Below are positions 10,146-19,214 of a stretch of DNA of 64,000 bases, piece by piece. Below the pieces are notes generated by a model that saw nothing but the letters and a program-made list of their open reading frames with translations, was not told the origin of the DNA and did no database searches. The position numbers and the translations under genes were made by a program. Source of the stretch: Bacillota bacterium (GTDB lineage Bacteria > Bacillota > Clostridia > Clostridiales > Clostridiaceae); NCBI GenBank assembly GCA_017861315.1, contig JAGFXP010000007.1:21489-85488 (forward strand), given 5' to 3'. Position 1 is the stretch's first letter. Every line of letters begins with the position of its first letter.

Positions 10146-12059
10146 ATGGATACATCCCAATATATGGAGATCTTCCTGGAAGACTCGATAGAAAATTTGC
10201 AATATTTGAATGATTCTCTGCTCCATCTCGAAAAAGATCCGGGGAACAAGGAGCGGATTAACGAAATATTCAGGGCAGCCCATACGATAAAGGGGATGGC
10301 GGCCACTATGGGATTCGTGAAAATGACCGCGCTCACCCATAAGATGGAGGATGTGCTTTCAGAGTTCAGGGAGGGTAACCTCGAGGTTACACAGGAGGCG
10401 ATAACCCTCCTGTTCAAATGCCTTGACACGCTCGAGAATATGGCAAACAGGATCAAGGGGGGATCCAATGACGATCTTCCCATCGACGGGCTGATCGTGG
10501 AACTGGAGCTGATATCCTTCAAGGAGGAACCTCCGGCCCGTGCCGAAAATGCTGATGAGATGGGCCTTAACGAATATGAGCTGAGCATCATCCAGCAGGC
10601 AGAGGGATCAGGCCTGAACGTTTTCCAGATCAAAGTCATAATCAGCGAAACTACCCTGCTTAAGGCGGCAAGGGCTTTCCTCGTTGTTCAGACGCTGGAG
10701 GAGAACGGAGACATAATAAAATCCGTACCCGCTGCCGAGGAGATAGAAAAAGGCAACTTTGACAGTTCCATAAGCCTGGTGTACCTGACTTCAAAGGATG
10801 CGGAGTTCGTCAGGAACGTGATCATGAACATATCTGAAATCGATGATGCTGTCGTGAGTCCTGTCAACTCAAAAAGCGAAAGCCTGAAGTCGAAGCCAAG
10901 GGAGGAGTACTTTGCAGAGGTTCACAAGAAGCAGCAGCCGTCAGTCAGGGTGGACCTGAACAAGCTGGACATGTTTATGAACAGGGTATCTGAGCTTGTC
11001 ATTTGCAGAACGAGGCTTGAGCAGATAGGCTGCTCAAACGGAATCGGGGAGCTGGACGAAACCCTGGAGCAGATTGCCAGAGCTACTACAGATCTGCAGG
11101 AACTGGTCATGAAGATAAGGATGCTGCCTGTAGACGTCATCCTGAGCAGATTCCCCAGAATGGTAAGGGACCTCTCGCTGGAGTTGGGCAAGGATATTGA
11201 GCTTGTCATAAAGGGAGAGGAAACAGAGCTCGACAGGGTGCTGATTGATGAGATAGGCGAGCCGCTCATCCACATTCTTAGGAATGCTGCAGACCACGGC
11301 ATTGAATCCAGGGCGGAGAGGATAACTCAGGGCAAAAATCCGACCGGGAGGATCAGCATCACTGCATACCAGGAAGGCACCAGCGCTGTCATAAGGGTCG
11401 AGGATGACGGCAGAGGCATGTCGCTGGAACAGATAAAGGCCAAAGCGGCTGAAAAGGCGATAGACACAGCAGGTATGAGCGACAGAGAGATTATGAACCT
11501 GATATATATGCAGGGCTTCAGCACAAGCGACGTGATAACCGACATCTCCGGGAGGGGAGTGGGCATGGATGTGGTAAAGACCAAGATCTCCGATATGGGA
11601 GGAACACTAGATGTGTTCACCGAAAAAGGAAAGGGCACTGCCATAACCATAAAGCTACCCCTGACGCTCCAGATAATAAAGTCGCTTCTGGTAAATACGG
11701 GCAGCGAGACTATGGCGATATCACTCGGGTATATTGACAGAGTGATTGATTATAAGGATAATATTATTAAAAAAACAAACAACGTTGAGGTCATCACCTA
11801 CAAAGAGGCCGTCATCCCGTTAATAAGGCTTGATGGCAGACTCGGCCTGAAGGATTCAGGCAGCACGAAAAAGTATATCATAATTGTCAGGGCAGGTGAA
11901 AAAACAGCCGGACTGGTTGTGGATTCGCTGCTTGGACAGAAGGAAATAGTTATAAAACCTCTTGGAAAAACACTTCAGGGGTTAAAAGAATATATTGGTG
12001 CAACCATACTTGGTGACGGACGCGTGACTCTTATCCTGGATGTTGCGGCGTTAGTATAA
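10146..12059 (+). CDS. cheA: Chemotaxis histidine kinase CheA
   Basis: This 637-residue kinase has the standard order. The P1 Hpt domain carries phospho-acceptor His46 (RAAHTIKGMA), and a central P2-like region of low conservation follows. The dimerisation helices start near VRVDLNKLDMFMNRV. The HATPase domain has the N box ILRNAADHGIE, G1 VEDDGRGM and G2 SGRGVGMDVV. A C-terminal CheW-like domain begins near PLTLQIIKSLLV. It phosphorylates CheY and CheB in response to receptor signals. AAGGAGGGGAATC precedes ATG 10146. No receptor gene is in the window, so the sensory input is encoded elsewhere. Confidence 0.97.
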   Translation: MDTSQYMEIFLEDSIENLQYLNDSLLHLEKDPGNKERINEIFRAAHTIKGMAATMGFVKMTALTHKMEDVLSEFREGNLEVTQEAITLLFKCLDTLENMANRIKGGSNDDLPIDGLIVELELISFKEEPPARAENADEMGLNEYELSIIQQAEGSGLNVFQIKVIISETTLLKAARAFLVVQTLEENGDIIKSVPAAEEIEKGNFDSSISLVYLTSKDAEFVRNVIMNISEIDDAVVSPVNSKSESLKSKPREEYFAEVHKKQQPSVRVDLNKLDMFMNRVSELVICRTRLEQIGCSNGIGELDETLEQIARATTDLQELVMKIRMLPVDVILSRFPRMVRDLSLELGKDIELVIKGEETELDRVLIDEIGEPLIHILRNAADHGIESRAERITQGKNPTGRISITAYQEGTSAVIRVEDDGRGMSLEQIKAKAAEKAIDTAGMSDREIMNLIYMQGFSTSDVITDISGRGVGMDVVKTKISDMGGTLDVFTEKGKGTAITIKLPLTLQIIKSLLVNTGSETMAISLGYIDRVIDYKDNIIKKTNNVEVITYKEAVIPLIRLDGRLGLKDSGSTKKYIIIVRAGEKTAGLVVDSLLGQKEIVIKPLGKTLQGLKEYIGATILGDGRVTLILDVAALV

Positions 12060-12073
12060 GGAGGAATAAATAT

Positions 12074-12673
12074 ATGGCATATGAGGATCTTTCGGCCATT
12101 CAGCTTGATGCACTGCAGGAGGTTGGAAATATAGGATCTGGAAACGCAGCCACTGCGCTTTCTAAGCTTCTTAAAATGAAGGTGGATATGAAGGTGCCTT
12201 CAATAAATATAGTTCCGTTTGACGACATTTTTACGAACCTCGGCGGAGATGAGGTCGTTGTGGGGGTTATAGTAAGGGTTCTAGGCGACATTCAAGGCAA
12301 TATCCTGTTTGTTTTTGAAAAAGAAGAGGCGCTTTATATCATAGAGGCGCTCACAGGAAAGAAAGAGGAATATGTGACTGAAGCCGGGTATTCCGTGATA
12401 GCCGAGGTCGGAAATATAGTCGCAAGTTCATACCTTGATGCGATATCTAATTTTACAGGCATAAACGTGGTTCCGTCTGTTCCGGCAGTTACGTACGACA
12501 TGCTCGGTGCGATTCTCTCGAATACTTTCATAGAATCGGACCAGTTTGACGACTCCGTACTTGACGTCGAAACCGTTTTTTTCCACGACAAAACCAGGGT
12601 GTGCGGTCATTTTTATTATATTCCGAAGCCTGGTTCTTTGGACATGATTCTCAACAGATTAGGTGTAAAATAG
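12074..12673 (+). CDS. cheC: CheY-P phosphatase CheC
   Basis: This is a 199-residue member of the CheC/FliY/CheX phosphatase family. Two copies of the active-site signature are present: EVGNIGSGNAATALS near residue 17 and EVGNIVASSYLDAIS near 100. Both Glu/Asn pairs are retained, as expected for an active CheC. It dephosphorylates CheY-P and also binds CheD, whose gene is in the same operon. The closing strands contain RVCGHFYYIPKP. A strong AAGGAGG site lies upstream. Confidence 0.95.
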   Translation: MAYEDLSAIQLDALQEVGNIGSGNAATALSKLLKMKVDMKVPSINIVPFDDIFTNLGGDEVVVGVIVRVLGDIQGNILFVFEKEEALYIIEALTGKKEEYVTEAGYSVIAEVGNIVASSYLDAISNFTGINVVPSVPAVTYDMLGAILSNTFIESDQFDDSVLDVETVFFHDKTRVCGHFYYIPKPGSLDMILNRLGVK

Positions 12674-12706
12674 AATGGGTATTATATATTTTTGGAGGGG
12701 ACTAAG

Positions 12707-13066
12707 ATGACAAGAGTTTTAATTGTAGACGATGCAGCATTCATGAGGATGATGATAAAGGATATACTTGAAAAGAACGGATATGATGTTGTGGCCGAGG
12801 CAAATAACGGCATAAAGGCAGTTGAGATGTACAAGAGGGAGAGACCTGATGTAGTGACTATGGATATAACGATGCCGGATATGGACGGGATCGAGGCGGT
12901 TAAGGCGATCAAGGAATTTGATCCTTCAGCAAAGATCATAATGTGTTCGGCTATGGGGCAGCAGGCCATGGTTATGGACGCGATAAGAGCCGGAGCTAAG
13001 GACTTTGTTGTGAAACCGTTTCAGCCTGACAGGGTACTGGAGGCTTTAAGCAAACTGAGCAGCTAA
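12707..13066 (+). CDS. cheY: Chemotaxis response regulator CheY
   Basis: This is a 119-residue stand-alone receiver domain. It has the acidic pair in LIVDDAAFMR, phospho-acceptor Asp53 in TMDITMPDMDG, the switch Ser/Ala in MCSAMGQQ, and Lys in FVVKPFQP. There is no output domain, as expected for the protein that carries the CheA signal to the flagellar switch. ATG 12707 is placed 9 nt after the GGAGGGG site. A TTG further upstream would swallow that site. No flagellar genes are visible in this window. Confidence 0.96.
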   Translation: MTRVLIVDDAAFMRMMIKDILEKNGYDVVAEANNGIKAVEMYKRERPDVVTMDITMPDMDGIEAVKAIKEFDPSAKIIMCSAMGQQAMVMDAIRAGAKDFVVKPFQPDRVLEALSKLSS

Positions 13067-13082
13067 AAAAGGAGGAGTGAAG

Positions 13083-13487
13083 GTGCAGGTTCTGATTTTT
13101 AAGCTGGGAGAAGAGCTCTTTGCTCTGAGAACAGAAAAGGTTCAAAGCATAAATGAAACTATGAACATTACACGGGTGCCTATGGCGCCCCAACATATAA
13201 AAGGGTTGGTCAATCTGAGGGGGAACGTGTTGTCTCTGCTGGACATAAACCTCCTCCTGGATGTGCCGCACAGTGCAGGCCTGCAGGAGAACATAATAAT
13301 CCTTGACATGGAGAACGAAACCGTGGGAATTACTGTCGACCAGGTCGTCGAAGTGATAGACATGGCCGAACATCTGCTTGCCAAAAGCCCCGGTCTGCAC
13401 AACAGGGAACACATCGAGGGGATCCTTAAATTTGAAGGCAGCATCGTGACGCTATTAGACATGGATATTTTGTGCAAAAAAAACTAA
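13083..13487 (+). CDS. cheW: Chemotaxis coupling protein CheW (second copy)
   Basis: This is a 134-residue single-domain CheW, diverged from the copy at 7345. Recognisable segments are HIKGLVNLRGNVLSLLDI, NIIILDMENETVGITVD and IEGILKFEGSIVTLLDM. GTG 13083 is chosen because AAGGAGGAG lies about 7 nt upstream. The GTG at 13077 would abut the ribosome site. It closes the che operon and is followed at once by a terminator whose stem overlaps the stop codon. Two adaptors in one operon may allow differential receptor coupling. That is inference. Confidence 0.93.
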   Translation: MQVLIFKLGEELFALRTEKVQSINETMNITRVPMAPQHIKGLVNLRGNVLSLLDINLLLDVPHSAGLQENIIILDMENETVGITVDQVVEVIDMAEHLLAKSPGLHNREHIEGILKFEGSIVTLLDMDILCKKN

Positions 13488-13533
13488 GGAACATTGAATT
13501 CATCAGGAATTCAATGTTCCTTAACCTTTTTTT
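13486..13533. terminator. Terminator between convergent cheW and the pyrophosphatase gene
   Basis: A perfect 16-bp stem (13486-13501 with 13507-13522) has a 5-nt loop, followed by a T-run at 13527-13533. The stem begins in the cheW stop codon. The minus-strand side is flanked by A/T and may also act on the convergent gene. Confidence 0.93.
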
Positions 13534-13537
13534 GATT

Positions 13538-15172
13538 TTAAAGGCTTGCAGCTGTAAGCGGCGGTATTACCTGCTTCTTTCGGGACATGATCCCCGGAAC
13601 ATAAACGCTGTCTCCAGGTATCTTTACGCCAAATGCTTTTTCGGCGAGATACTTACTGTCGCCTATGACGATCAGCTCTGAGCCTCCTTCGAGTATGTCG
13701 GTGAGCATGAGTATGATAAGATTGAAGCCCTCGTTCTTGGCCATGTCCTGCATGAGCCCGATAAGTTCTGGCTTGACCGGGTTCAGGCCCTCGACGTCCA
13801 TAGTCGATATCTGTGACACTCCCAGTTTAAGGTCGCTAAGTTTGAATTCCTTGAAGTCCTGGTTGAAAATGTCATCAGCGCTCTTGCCCGTAAGCGATGA
13901 TCCTGCCTTGAACATCTCCTTGGCATATTTTACAGGATCGATTCCTGCTATGGCTGAAAGCTTTTCAACTGCCGACTTGTCTTCAGCCGTTGATGTAGGC
14001 GACTTGAACAGCAGCGTGTCTGATATTATAGCCGAGCACAGAAGGCCTGCAATTTCCTTTGTCGGCTCAAGTCCGTTTTCAAAGTACATATTTGTCACTA
14101 TAGTTGCAGTGCAGCCTACAGGCTGGCATCTGAAGTAGATCGGATTTACTGTGGAGATATCGGAAACTCTGTGATGGTCTATGATCTCGAGTATTTCAGC
14201 GTCATCGCGGCCGTTTACAGACTGGCCCTTTTCGTTGTGATCCACGAGTATCAGCTTCTTCTTGTTAGGAGCTATAAGATGGTATCTGGAGATGTTTCCG
14301 ACAACCTTGTTCTCTGAGTCGAGAACAGGGTAGCTTCTGAACCTTGTTTCAAGCATGACTTCCTTAACATCATCTATTGTGTCTTCGAGCTTGAAGCTCA
14401 CTAGCTTTTCTGTTGTCATCACATAGCCTACAGGAACGCTTAGAGGCACCAGCCTTGAAGCTGTAAATGTATCGTAAGGAGTGTTTATTATGCTGCAGTT
14501 TGCAGCCTTGGCTTTTTCGATTATCTCCTTGCTTACAGGGAGATTTCCTGAAACGACCATTAGAGCTGCCTTGTTCTTTATTATTAGCTCCTGGGAGTCC
14601 AACCTGTCGCCGCAGATCACTATGTCTCCTTCTTCTATGAAAGGCTCTGAGCTGTCAGGCAGCATTGCTGCGACAACTATCTTTCCCTTCATCTCAGCTC
14701 CATCGTCTATAAGGTACACAGGCTTTGCGGAAAGGGTATCCATGATGCTTGCAATCCTTGTGTTGCTCTTCTTTATAGTGGCGTTGTCCCAGATGTCCAT
14801 GTAGGATGATGTGATGGTTGACTGGGATGCTATACCGATAAGCTTTCCTTCCTCATCGATTACTGACAAGGTCATGCTTTCGCTGTCCTTTATCATGTCC
14901 CAGGCTTTCTTTATAGAATCCTCAGGGCGGATAACCTCTTTAGGTCCGAAATTCAGGTCGGCTATCTGAGCTTTAATTGACTCCATGAGATCAGGCGCTT
15001 TGACGTTGAAATAGTCGAGTGCGTACTGCGTTTCCTTGCTAACCGAACCAAGCCTGATAGCCTTAGCCTGGGTTTTTCCAAGCCTGTTTTTAAGATCAGC
15101 ATAGGATATTGCTGAGCAGATCGAGTCGGTATCCGGATTTTTGTGTCCGGTTATGTAGATTATATCTTCCAT
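13538..15172 (-). CDS. ppaC: Manganese-dependent family II inorganic pyrophosphatase with CBS and DRTGG domains
   Basis: This 544-residue enzyme hydrolyses pyrophosphate to phosphate. The DHH domain is split: N-terminal GHKNPDTDSICSAIAY-type motif (here ICSAISY) and later IIDHHRVSDI, with DHHA2 at the C-terminus. Between them, from about residue 65 to 300, lies the regulatory insert of two CBS motifs flanking a DRTGG domain, seen in nucleotide-regulated clostridial enzymes. The length matches that subclass rather than the roughly 310-residue short form. The minus-strand start has AGGAGG seven bases upstream. AMP/ADP inhibition or diadenosine polyphosphate activation is known for the class and not visible here. 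Confidence 0.95.
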   Translation of the reverse strand: MEDIIYITGHKNPDTDSICSAISYADLKNRLGKTQAKAIRLGSVSKETQYALDYFNVKAPDLMESIKAQIADLNFGPKEVIRPEDSIKKAWDMIKDSESMTLSVIDEEGKLIGIASQSTITSSYMDIWDNATIKKSNTRIASIMDTLSAKPVYLIDDGAEMKGKIVVAAMLPDSSEPFIEEGDIVICGDRLDSQELIIKNKAALMVVSGNLPVSKEIIEKAKAANCSIINTPYDTFTASRLVPLSVPVGYVMTTEKLVSFKLEDTIDDVKEVMLETRFRSYPVLDSENKVVGNISRYHLIAPNKKKLILVDHNEKGQSVNGRDDAEILEIIDHHRVSDISTVNPIYFRCQPVGCTATIVTNMYFENGLEPTKEIAGLLCSAIISDTLLFKSPTSTAEDKSAVEKLSAIAGIDPVKYAKEMFKAGSSLTGKSADDIFNQDFKEFKLSDLKLGVSQISTMDVEGLNPVKPELIGLMQDMAKNEGFNLIILMLTDILEGGSELIVIGDSKYLAEKAFGVKIPGDSVYVPGIMSRKKQVIPPLTAASL

Positions 15173-15255
15173 GAAAATGCCTCCTTAAGCATATAAAATC
15201 TTTATTATCAAATATATTTTAATGGTTAGCGGGTTCTTAGTCAAATTTTAGTAAA

Positions 15256-15285
15256 AAGGATACAGCAGTTGATTGCTGTATCCTT
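15256..15285 (-). terminator. Terminator of the minus-strand gene at 15291
   Basis: A perfect 12-bp stem AAGGATACAGCA/TGCTGTATCCTT has a 6-nt loop. Read on the minus strand it is followed by a T-rich stretch. Confidence 0.85.
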
Positions 15286-15290
15286 CAGGA

Positions 15291-15710
15291 TTATTTTAAT
15301 CTTTTTATCTGCTTCTGAACCTTAGGAGCTCCGCCTTCGATAGGTACGAGATCTCTCTTTGTCGTCATGTTCCTGATGTTTATTATATTGATGCCTTCCT
15401 TGCTGTCCTTCTTGGCTTTCTTTTTCTTGTCTGCCTTTAAGCCCTGCACAAGAAGAAGGTTTCCCTGCGATATAGGAATGAACTCAGGTTTCTTGAACCA
15501 TCTGTTTTTCCTGTAGGTGCAGGATATTATGTTCTTGCTTCTGTCCGGTCTTACGATAATTGTAACATTCATTTTATGAAACAATCCCAGGATCGATTTT
15601 TCTGTAACTTTAGTTGATACGACGTTTCCCTGTAGCTGGGTAAGTCTGTCGCCATACTTCTTTAAATACTTTTTAGCATAGTAATTCTGCAGTTTTTCTT
15701 GAAATCCCAT
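15291..15710 (-). CDS. Small basic protein of unknown function
   Basis: I do not recognise this 139-residue protein. It is strongly basic (for example KADKKKKAKKDSKEG and a KQIKRLK end). It starts with MGFQEKLQNYYAKKYLKKYGDRL, a likely amphipathic helix, and the middle contains beta-like segments such as MNVTIIVRPD and NLLLVQGLK. There is no signal peptide or membrane span. The minus-strand ATG has an AAAGGAG site, and its own terminator lies immediately downstream, so it is a monocistronic, expressed-looking gene. The composition would suit nucleic-acid or membrane-surface contact, but nothing more can be claimed. Confidence 0.7.
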   Translation of the reverse strand: MGFQEKLQNYYAKKYLKKYGDRLTQLQGNVVSTKVTEKSILGLFHKMNVTIIVRPDRSKNIISCTYRKNRWFKKPEFIPISQGNLLLVQGLKADKKKKAKKDSKEGINIINIRNMTTKRDLVPIEGGAPKVQKQIKRLK

Positions 15711-15798
15711 TTATAATTGACTCCTTTACGATAAATATATTTATATTATTCCACATACATTATAGCATAATATTAATCTATTTTAAAATAAATTATGG

Positions 15799-15826
15799 TT
15801 TATTGCAATAAATATTCTGATATAAT
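15799..15826 (+). promoter_or_regulatory. Probable deoC promoter
   Basis: TATAAT (15821-15826) is a perfect -10, about 50 nt upstream of deoC. The -35 (TTTATT, 15799-15804, 16-nt spacer) is weak. Confidence 0.5.
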
Positions 15827-15874
15827 TAAATAAATGCGGAATATTTAGAATATTACCAGAGGGAGTGGATTTTC

Positions 15875-16540
15875 ATGAACAAGCATCAGATAGCAAGATA
15901 TATAGATCACACACTACTCAAGCAGGAAGCATCCTTGAGCGAAGTAGCTAAGCTTTGCCGGGAGGCGGTCGAATACGGCTTTGCATCCGTTTGTGTAAAT
16001 CCCTGCAACGTAGAAGCGGCTTCCGCTGCAACTGCAGGCAGCCAGGTCAGGGTATGCACTGTCATTGGCTTTCCGCTTGGTGCGAATACGACTGCTGCCA
16101 AAGTATTTGAAGCCGAGGATGCTGTACGGCGCGGCGCCCATGAAGTCGATATGGTGATGAACATAGGCAGGTTCAAGGAGAAAAAATATGAATACGTGCA
16201 GGAGGACATAGCAGCGGTTGCGGCGGCAGTCCAGGGCAGGGCATTGCTGAAGGTCATAGTGGAAACCGGCTTCCTTGATGGCTGGGAGGTAACCAGGGCC
16301 AGCGAGATAGTGAGGGACGCAGGAGCAGATTTCATCAAGACCTCCACCGGATTCTCAAAGGGCGGCGCAACAGTGCAGCATGTGCAGCTCATGAGGGGAG
16401 TGCTGGGCGATCAGGTTGAAATCAAGGCCTCCGGAGGCGTGCGAAACTATGAGCAGGCGGTGGCCATGATTCAGGCAGGGGCGTCAAGGATAGGCACCTC
16501 CGCCGGAATAGCTATCGTGGAAGGCGCAGAAGAGGTTTAA
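15875..16540 (+). CDS. deoC: Deoxyribose-phosphate aldolase
   Basis: This is a 221-residue class I aldolase cleaving 2-deoxyribose-5-phosphate to glyceraldehyde-3-phosphate and acetaldehyde. Family motifs are IDHTLLKQEA at the N-terminus, EVDMVMNIG (catalytic Asp region), FIKTSTGFSKGGAT with the Schiff-base Lys, and the second Lys in EIKASGGVRN. It is transcribed alone and ends in a terminator. The preceding steps of deoxynucleoside breakdown (deoB, pyrimidine-nucleoside phosphorylase) are encoded 29 kb away in this same window. Confidence 0.97.
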   Translation: MNKHQIARYIDHTLLKQEASLSEVAKLCREAVEYGFASVCVNPCNVEAASAATAGSQVRVCTVIGFPLGANTTAAKVFEAEDAVRRGAHEVDMVMNIGRFKEKKYEYVQEDIAAVAAAVQGRALLKVIVETGFLDGWEVTRASEIVRDAGADFIKTSTGFSKGGATVQHVQLMRGVLGDQVEIKASGGVRNYEQAVAMIQAGASRIGTSAGIAIVEGAEEV

Positions 16541-16568
16541 GAAGCACTTGTTGCTTCTTTTTCTTTTT
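16539..16568 (+). terminator. Intrinsic terminator after deoC
   Basis: An 8-bp stem AAGAAGCA/TGCTTCTT overlaps the stop codon and is followed by two T-runs. Confidence 0.88.
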
Positions 16569-16641
16569 TTGTGGTTTAAAAATATATGTACCGTCAATAA
16601 TTTAGATAAATCAAGTTCTGATTGGAGGTGTGGAGATATCA

Positions 16642-18138
16642 ATGATTGATCTTGACAGCATCCTCATCGACAGGGATGCTGTATGCATGATTCCGGAGGA
16701 CATGTGCCTGGGCAACTGCCTTATCGCTTTCGGGCTGGAGGACGGAGTGATACACATAGCCTCGAAGAATCCTCTGGGCAGTGACCTGACTGATGAGATA
16801 AGGCTCATGTCTGGCAGGCAAGTGATCCGCCATGCAGGGAAAGGGGACCAGATTCTTTCCTCTGTCTACAGGATATTTTCGAGGGAAAATGCCGAAGCTG
16901 CCCTGGTGAGCCTGAAAAAGGAATACGACGAAGCCGTCTCAAGGGATACCCTGATAAGGGAGAGAGGCAGCCAGGAGGAGGATTCGCCAGTCATAAGCCT
17001 CACGAAATCCATCATGATAAGGGCTATATGCATGGAGGCCAGCGACATACACCTTGAGCCCTGCGAGGACCATGTGAAAGTCAGGTTCAGGATAGACGGC
17101 GTGCTGTGCGAATACATGAGGATGCCTAAGAATGCGTATTCCAAAGTGTGCTCAAGGATCAAGGTCATGGCGGAGATAGACATAACCGAAAAGAGGGTGC
17201 CGCAGGACGGCAGGATAAACATGAGCTACAACGGCACCGGCTATGATTTCAGGCTTTCGACAATGCCCACTGTACACGGTGAAAAGATCGTTATAAGGAT
17301 ACTGTACAGGAATAAAGGGCGCAGGTCGCTTGAGGAGCTGGGTTTCGGCACCGAGGGGGCAAGCTTCATCAGGGAAATGCTTAAGCATCAGTACGGCATT
17401 GTGCTTGTAACCGGCCCCACCGGAAGCGGCAAATCAACCACGCTTTATTCAATGCTAAGTTCGATCAACAGCCAGGAAAAGAACATCCTTACCATAGAGG
17501 ATCCGGTGGAATTCTCGATAGAAGGGATAAACCAGGTGGGCGTTTGCAGCAAGACCGGGCTGACCTTTGCATCCGGCTTGAGGAGCCTGCTCAGGCAGGA
17601 TCCTGATGTGATCATGATCGGCGAGATAAGGGACGAGGAGACAGCAAGGATAGCCATCAGGGCTGCGATAACGGGGCACCTCGTTCTTACAACGCTGCAT
17701 ACCAATGATTCCTCCTCCTCGATCCTCAGGCTGCTGGATATGGGCGTTCCGGCTTATCTAGTCAGCGAGGCGGTCATCGGCATAGTAGCACAAAGGCTTG
17801 TGCGAAAGATCTGCACCTGCTGCAGGGAGGAATACACGCCTTCCGAGGAGGAGAGCGAGCTCCTGGGCTTAAAGGAGGGCGACAAGCTGTTCCGCGGCGC
17901 GGGCTGCCAGAAGTGCAACTGGACCGGTTACTCCGGGAGAACCGTGGTATACGAGTACAACAGGATGGACAGCCGGAAAAAGGCCGCAATACGCGGCGGC
18001 CTAGACCTTGAGGAGATGAGGGGGGATGAATTCGAATGCGGAGTGAAGAGGCTGGAAGAAAGCTGCAGGGAGCTGGTCAAGAACGGAACCACCTCCCTGG
18101 GGGAGTTCCGCAGGATAACAATGAATCTGCATATGTGA
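16642..18138 (+). CDS. gspE: Type II secretion/type IV pilus assembly ATPase (GspE/PilB/ComGA family)
   Basis: This 498-residue cytoplasmic motor ATPase would power pseudopilus assembly. The N-terminal roughly 110 residues form a GspE/MshE-N type domain. The core has Walker A GPTGSGKST, the Asp box, IMIGEIRDEETARIA (Walker B region) and the His box TTLHTNDSSS. The C-terminal tetracysteine zinc site, CTCCREEY with CQKCNWTGYSGR, is complete. ATG 16642 is preferred (TGGAG 6 nt upstream). GTG 16630 would overlap the GGAGG site. It is the first gene of a seven-gene operon whose order matches Bacillus comGA-comGG and whose chromosomal neighbour (papA-efp) is the same. The extra N-domain makes it longer than ComGA. 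Confidence 0.93.
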   Translation: MIDLDSILIDRDAVCMIPEDMCLGNCLIAFGLEDGVIHIASKNPLGSDLTDEIRLMSGRQVIRHAGKGDQILSSVYRIFSRENAEAALVSLKKEYDEAVSRDTLIRERGSQEEDSPVISLTKSIMIRAICMEASDIHLEPCEDHVKVRFRIDGVLCEYMRMPKNAYSKVCSRIKVMAEIDITEKRVPQDGRINMSYNGTGYDFRLSTMPTVHGEKIVIRILYRNKGRRSLEELGFGTEGASFIREMLKHQYGIVLVTGPTGSGKSTTLYSMLSSINSQEKNILTIEDPVEFSIEGINQVGVCSKTGLTFASGLRSLLRQDPDVIMIGEIRDEETARIAIRAAITGHLVLTTLHTNDSSSSILRLLDMGVPAYLVSEAVIGIVAQRLVRKICTCCREEYTPSEEESELLGLKEGDKLFRGAGCQKCNWTGYSGRTVVYEYNRMDSRKKAAIRGGLDLEEMRGDEFECGVKRLEESCRELVKNGTTSLGEFRRITMNLHM

Positions 18139-18155
18139 GGGGGCGATCAGGGTAA

Positions 18156-19193
18156 TTGAAAAAAGCATCACCTAAGGAACTTTCACTTCTGTGCAGCCAG
18201 CTCCACCTAATGGTTAGCGCAGGCATAACGCTTTCGGAATCTCTCAGGCTCACAGCTGAAATGACCGAAGCTCCTCACATAAGAAAGGCGCTTTGGGATG
18301 CCTACGCTGAAATCTCAAAAGGCGAACAGCTGCACAGGGGATTCCTCAAAAACGAGGCTGTTTTCCCGGCATTCTACATCCACATGCTGCGGTTCGGCGA
18401 GGAAACAGGAAGCCTGGAAGCTGCGCTCGAAAAAATGGAGGTCTATTTCGATAAGCAGGGCAGGCTGAGAGACAAGATCATGAGCAGCCTCACCTATCCC
18501 GCTGTGGTTTTCCTGGTATCCATGATGGTTATGGCGGCTCTGCTCACATATATCGTTCCCGGCTTTGCCGACACGCTGGAGGAGCTCGGGGGTGAACTTC
18601 CTACTGCAACGAGGATGCTGCTGTCCTTGAGCGCTTTTTTAAGAAAGAATCTCCTTGCGCTTTCATGCACGATAGCGGCGGCAGCCGTTTTTCTGGGTCG
18701 CTATCTCAAAACCGAAAAGGGAAAGGAACGCCTGGATATGGTCAAGCTCAGGATGCCCGTGCTGGGGGCTGTTTTCAATCATTCGGAGCTGTCGGGCTTC
18801 TGCAGGAACATGGGTATAATGATCGGTTCGGGTTTCAACGTAATCAGGGCTCTGGAGGTCTGCGCCGAGATATCGGGAAATTCACTGTTCAGAAGGAGGA
18901 TACTGGCTTCTGCAGCGTTAGTGAAAAACGGCGGGGAAGTCTGCAGTTCCTTCTCGGCTTCAGGCATAGACGACATACTCTTCCTGTCTCTCGTGAAGAC
19001 CGGTGAGGATACGGGTGCTCTGGAGGGCATGCTCGAAAAAGCCGCCGAACACTATGAAAGGGAAGTGGAGAACCTGCTGGACAGGGCACTCAGGCTGCTG
19101 GAGCCTGCGGTTATTGTAGTCATGGCCGTTGTGATAGGCGGTATAATAATATCCGTAATGCTCCCCGTAATGAGCATCATGGACTCGATTTGA
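18156..19193 (+). CDS. gspF: Type II secretion/type IV pilus inner-membrane platform protein (GspF/PilC/ComGB family)
   Basis: This 345-residue polytopic membrane protein is the platform on which pseudopilins are assembled. Two T2SSF repeats are visible. Each begins with a cytoplasmic helical bundle (SAGITLSESLRLTAEM near 20, and GSGFNVIRALEVCAE near 225) and each has FGEETGSLE- or VKTGEDTGALE-type motifs. Hydrophobic spans lie near 115-135, 165-180 and 315-340. The start is TTG 18156, 17 bp after the ATPase gene. Confidence 0.92.
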   Translation: MKKASPKELSLLCSQLHLMVSAGITLSESLRLTAEMTEAPHIRKALWDAYAEISKGEQLHRGFLKNEAVFPAFYIHMLRFGEETGSLEAALEKMEVYFDKQGRLRDKIMSSLTYPAVVFLVSMMVMAALLTYIVPGFADTLEELGGELPTATRMLLSLSAFLRKNLLALSCTIAAAAVFLGRYLKTEKGKERLDMVKLRMPVLGAVFNHSELSGFCRNMGIMIGSGFNVIRALEVCAEISGNSLFRRRILASAALVKNGGEVCSSFSASGIDDILFLSLVKTGEDTGALEGMLEKAAEHYEREVENLLDRALRLLEPAVIVVMAVVIGGIIISVMLPVMSIMDSI

Positions 19194-19214
19194 AATTGAA
19201 AAGGAGTGGTTGTT

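Noticed and set aside
13472..13681. A small plus-strand gene after the second cheW
   Set aside because: It covers the terminator and the 3' end of the minus-strand pyrophosphatase gene and has no ribosome site.
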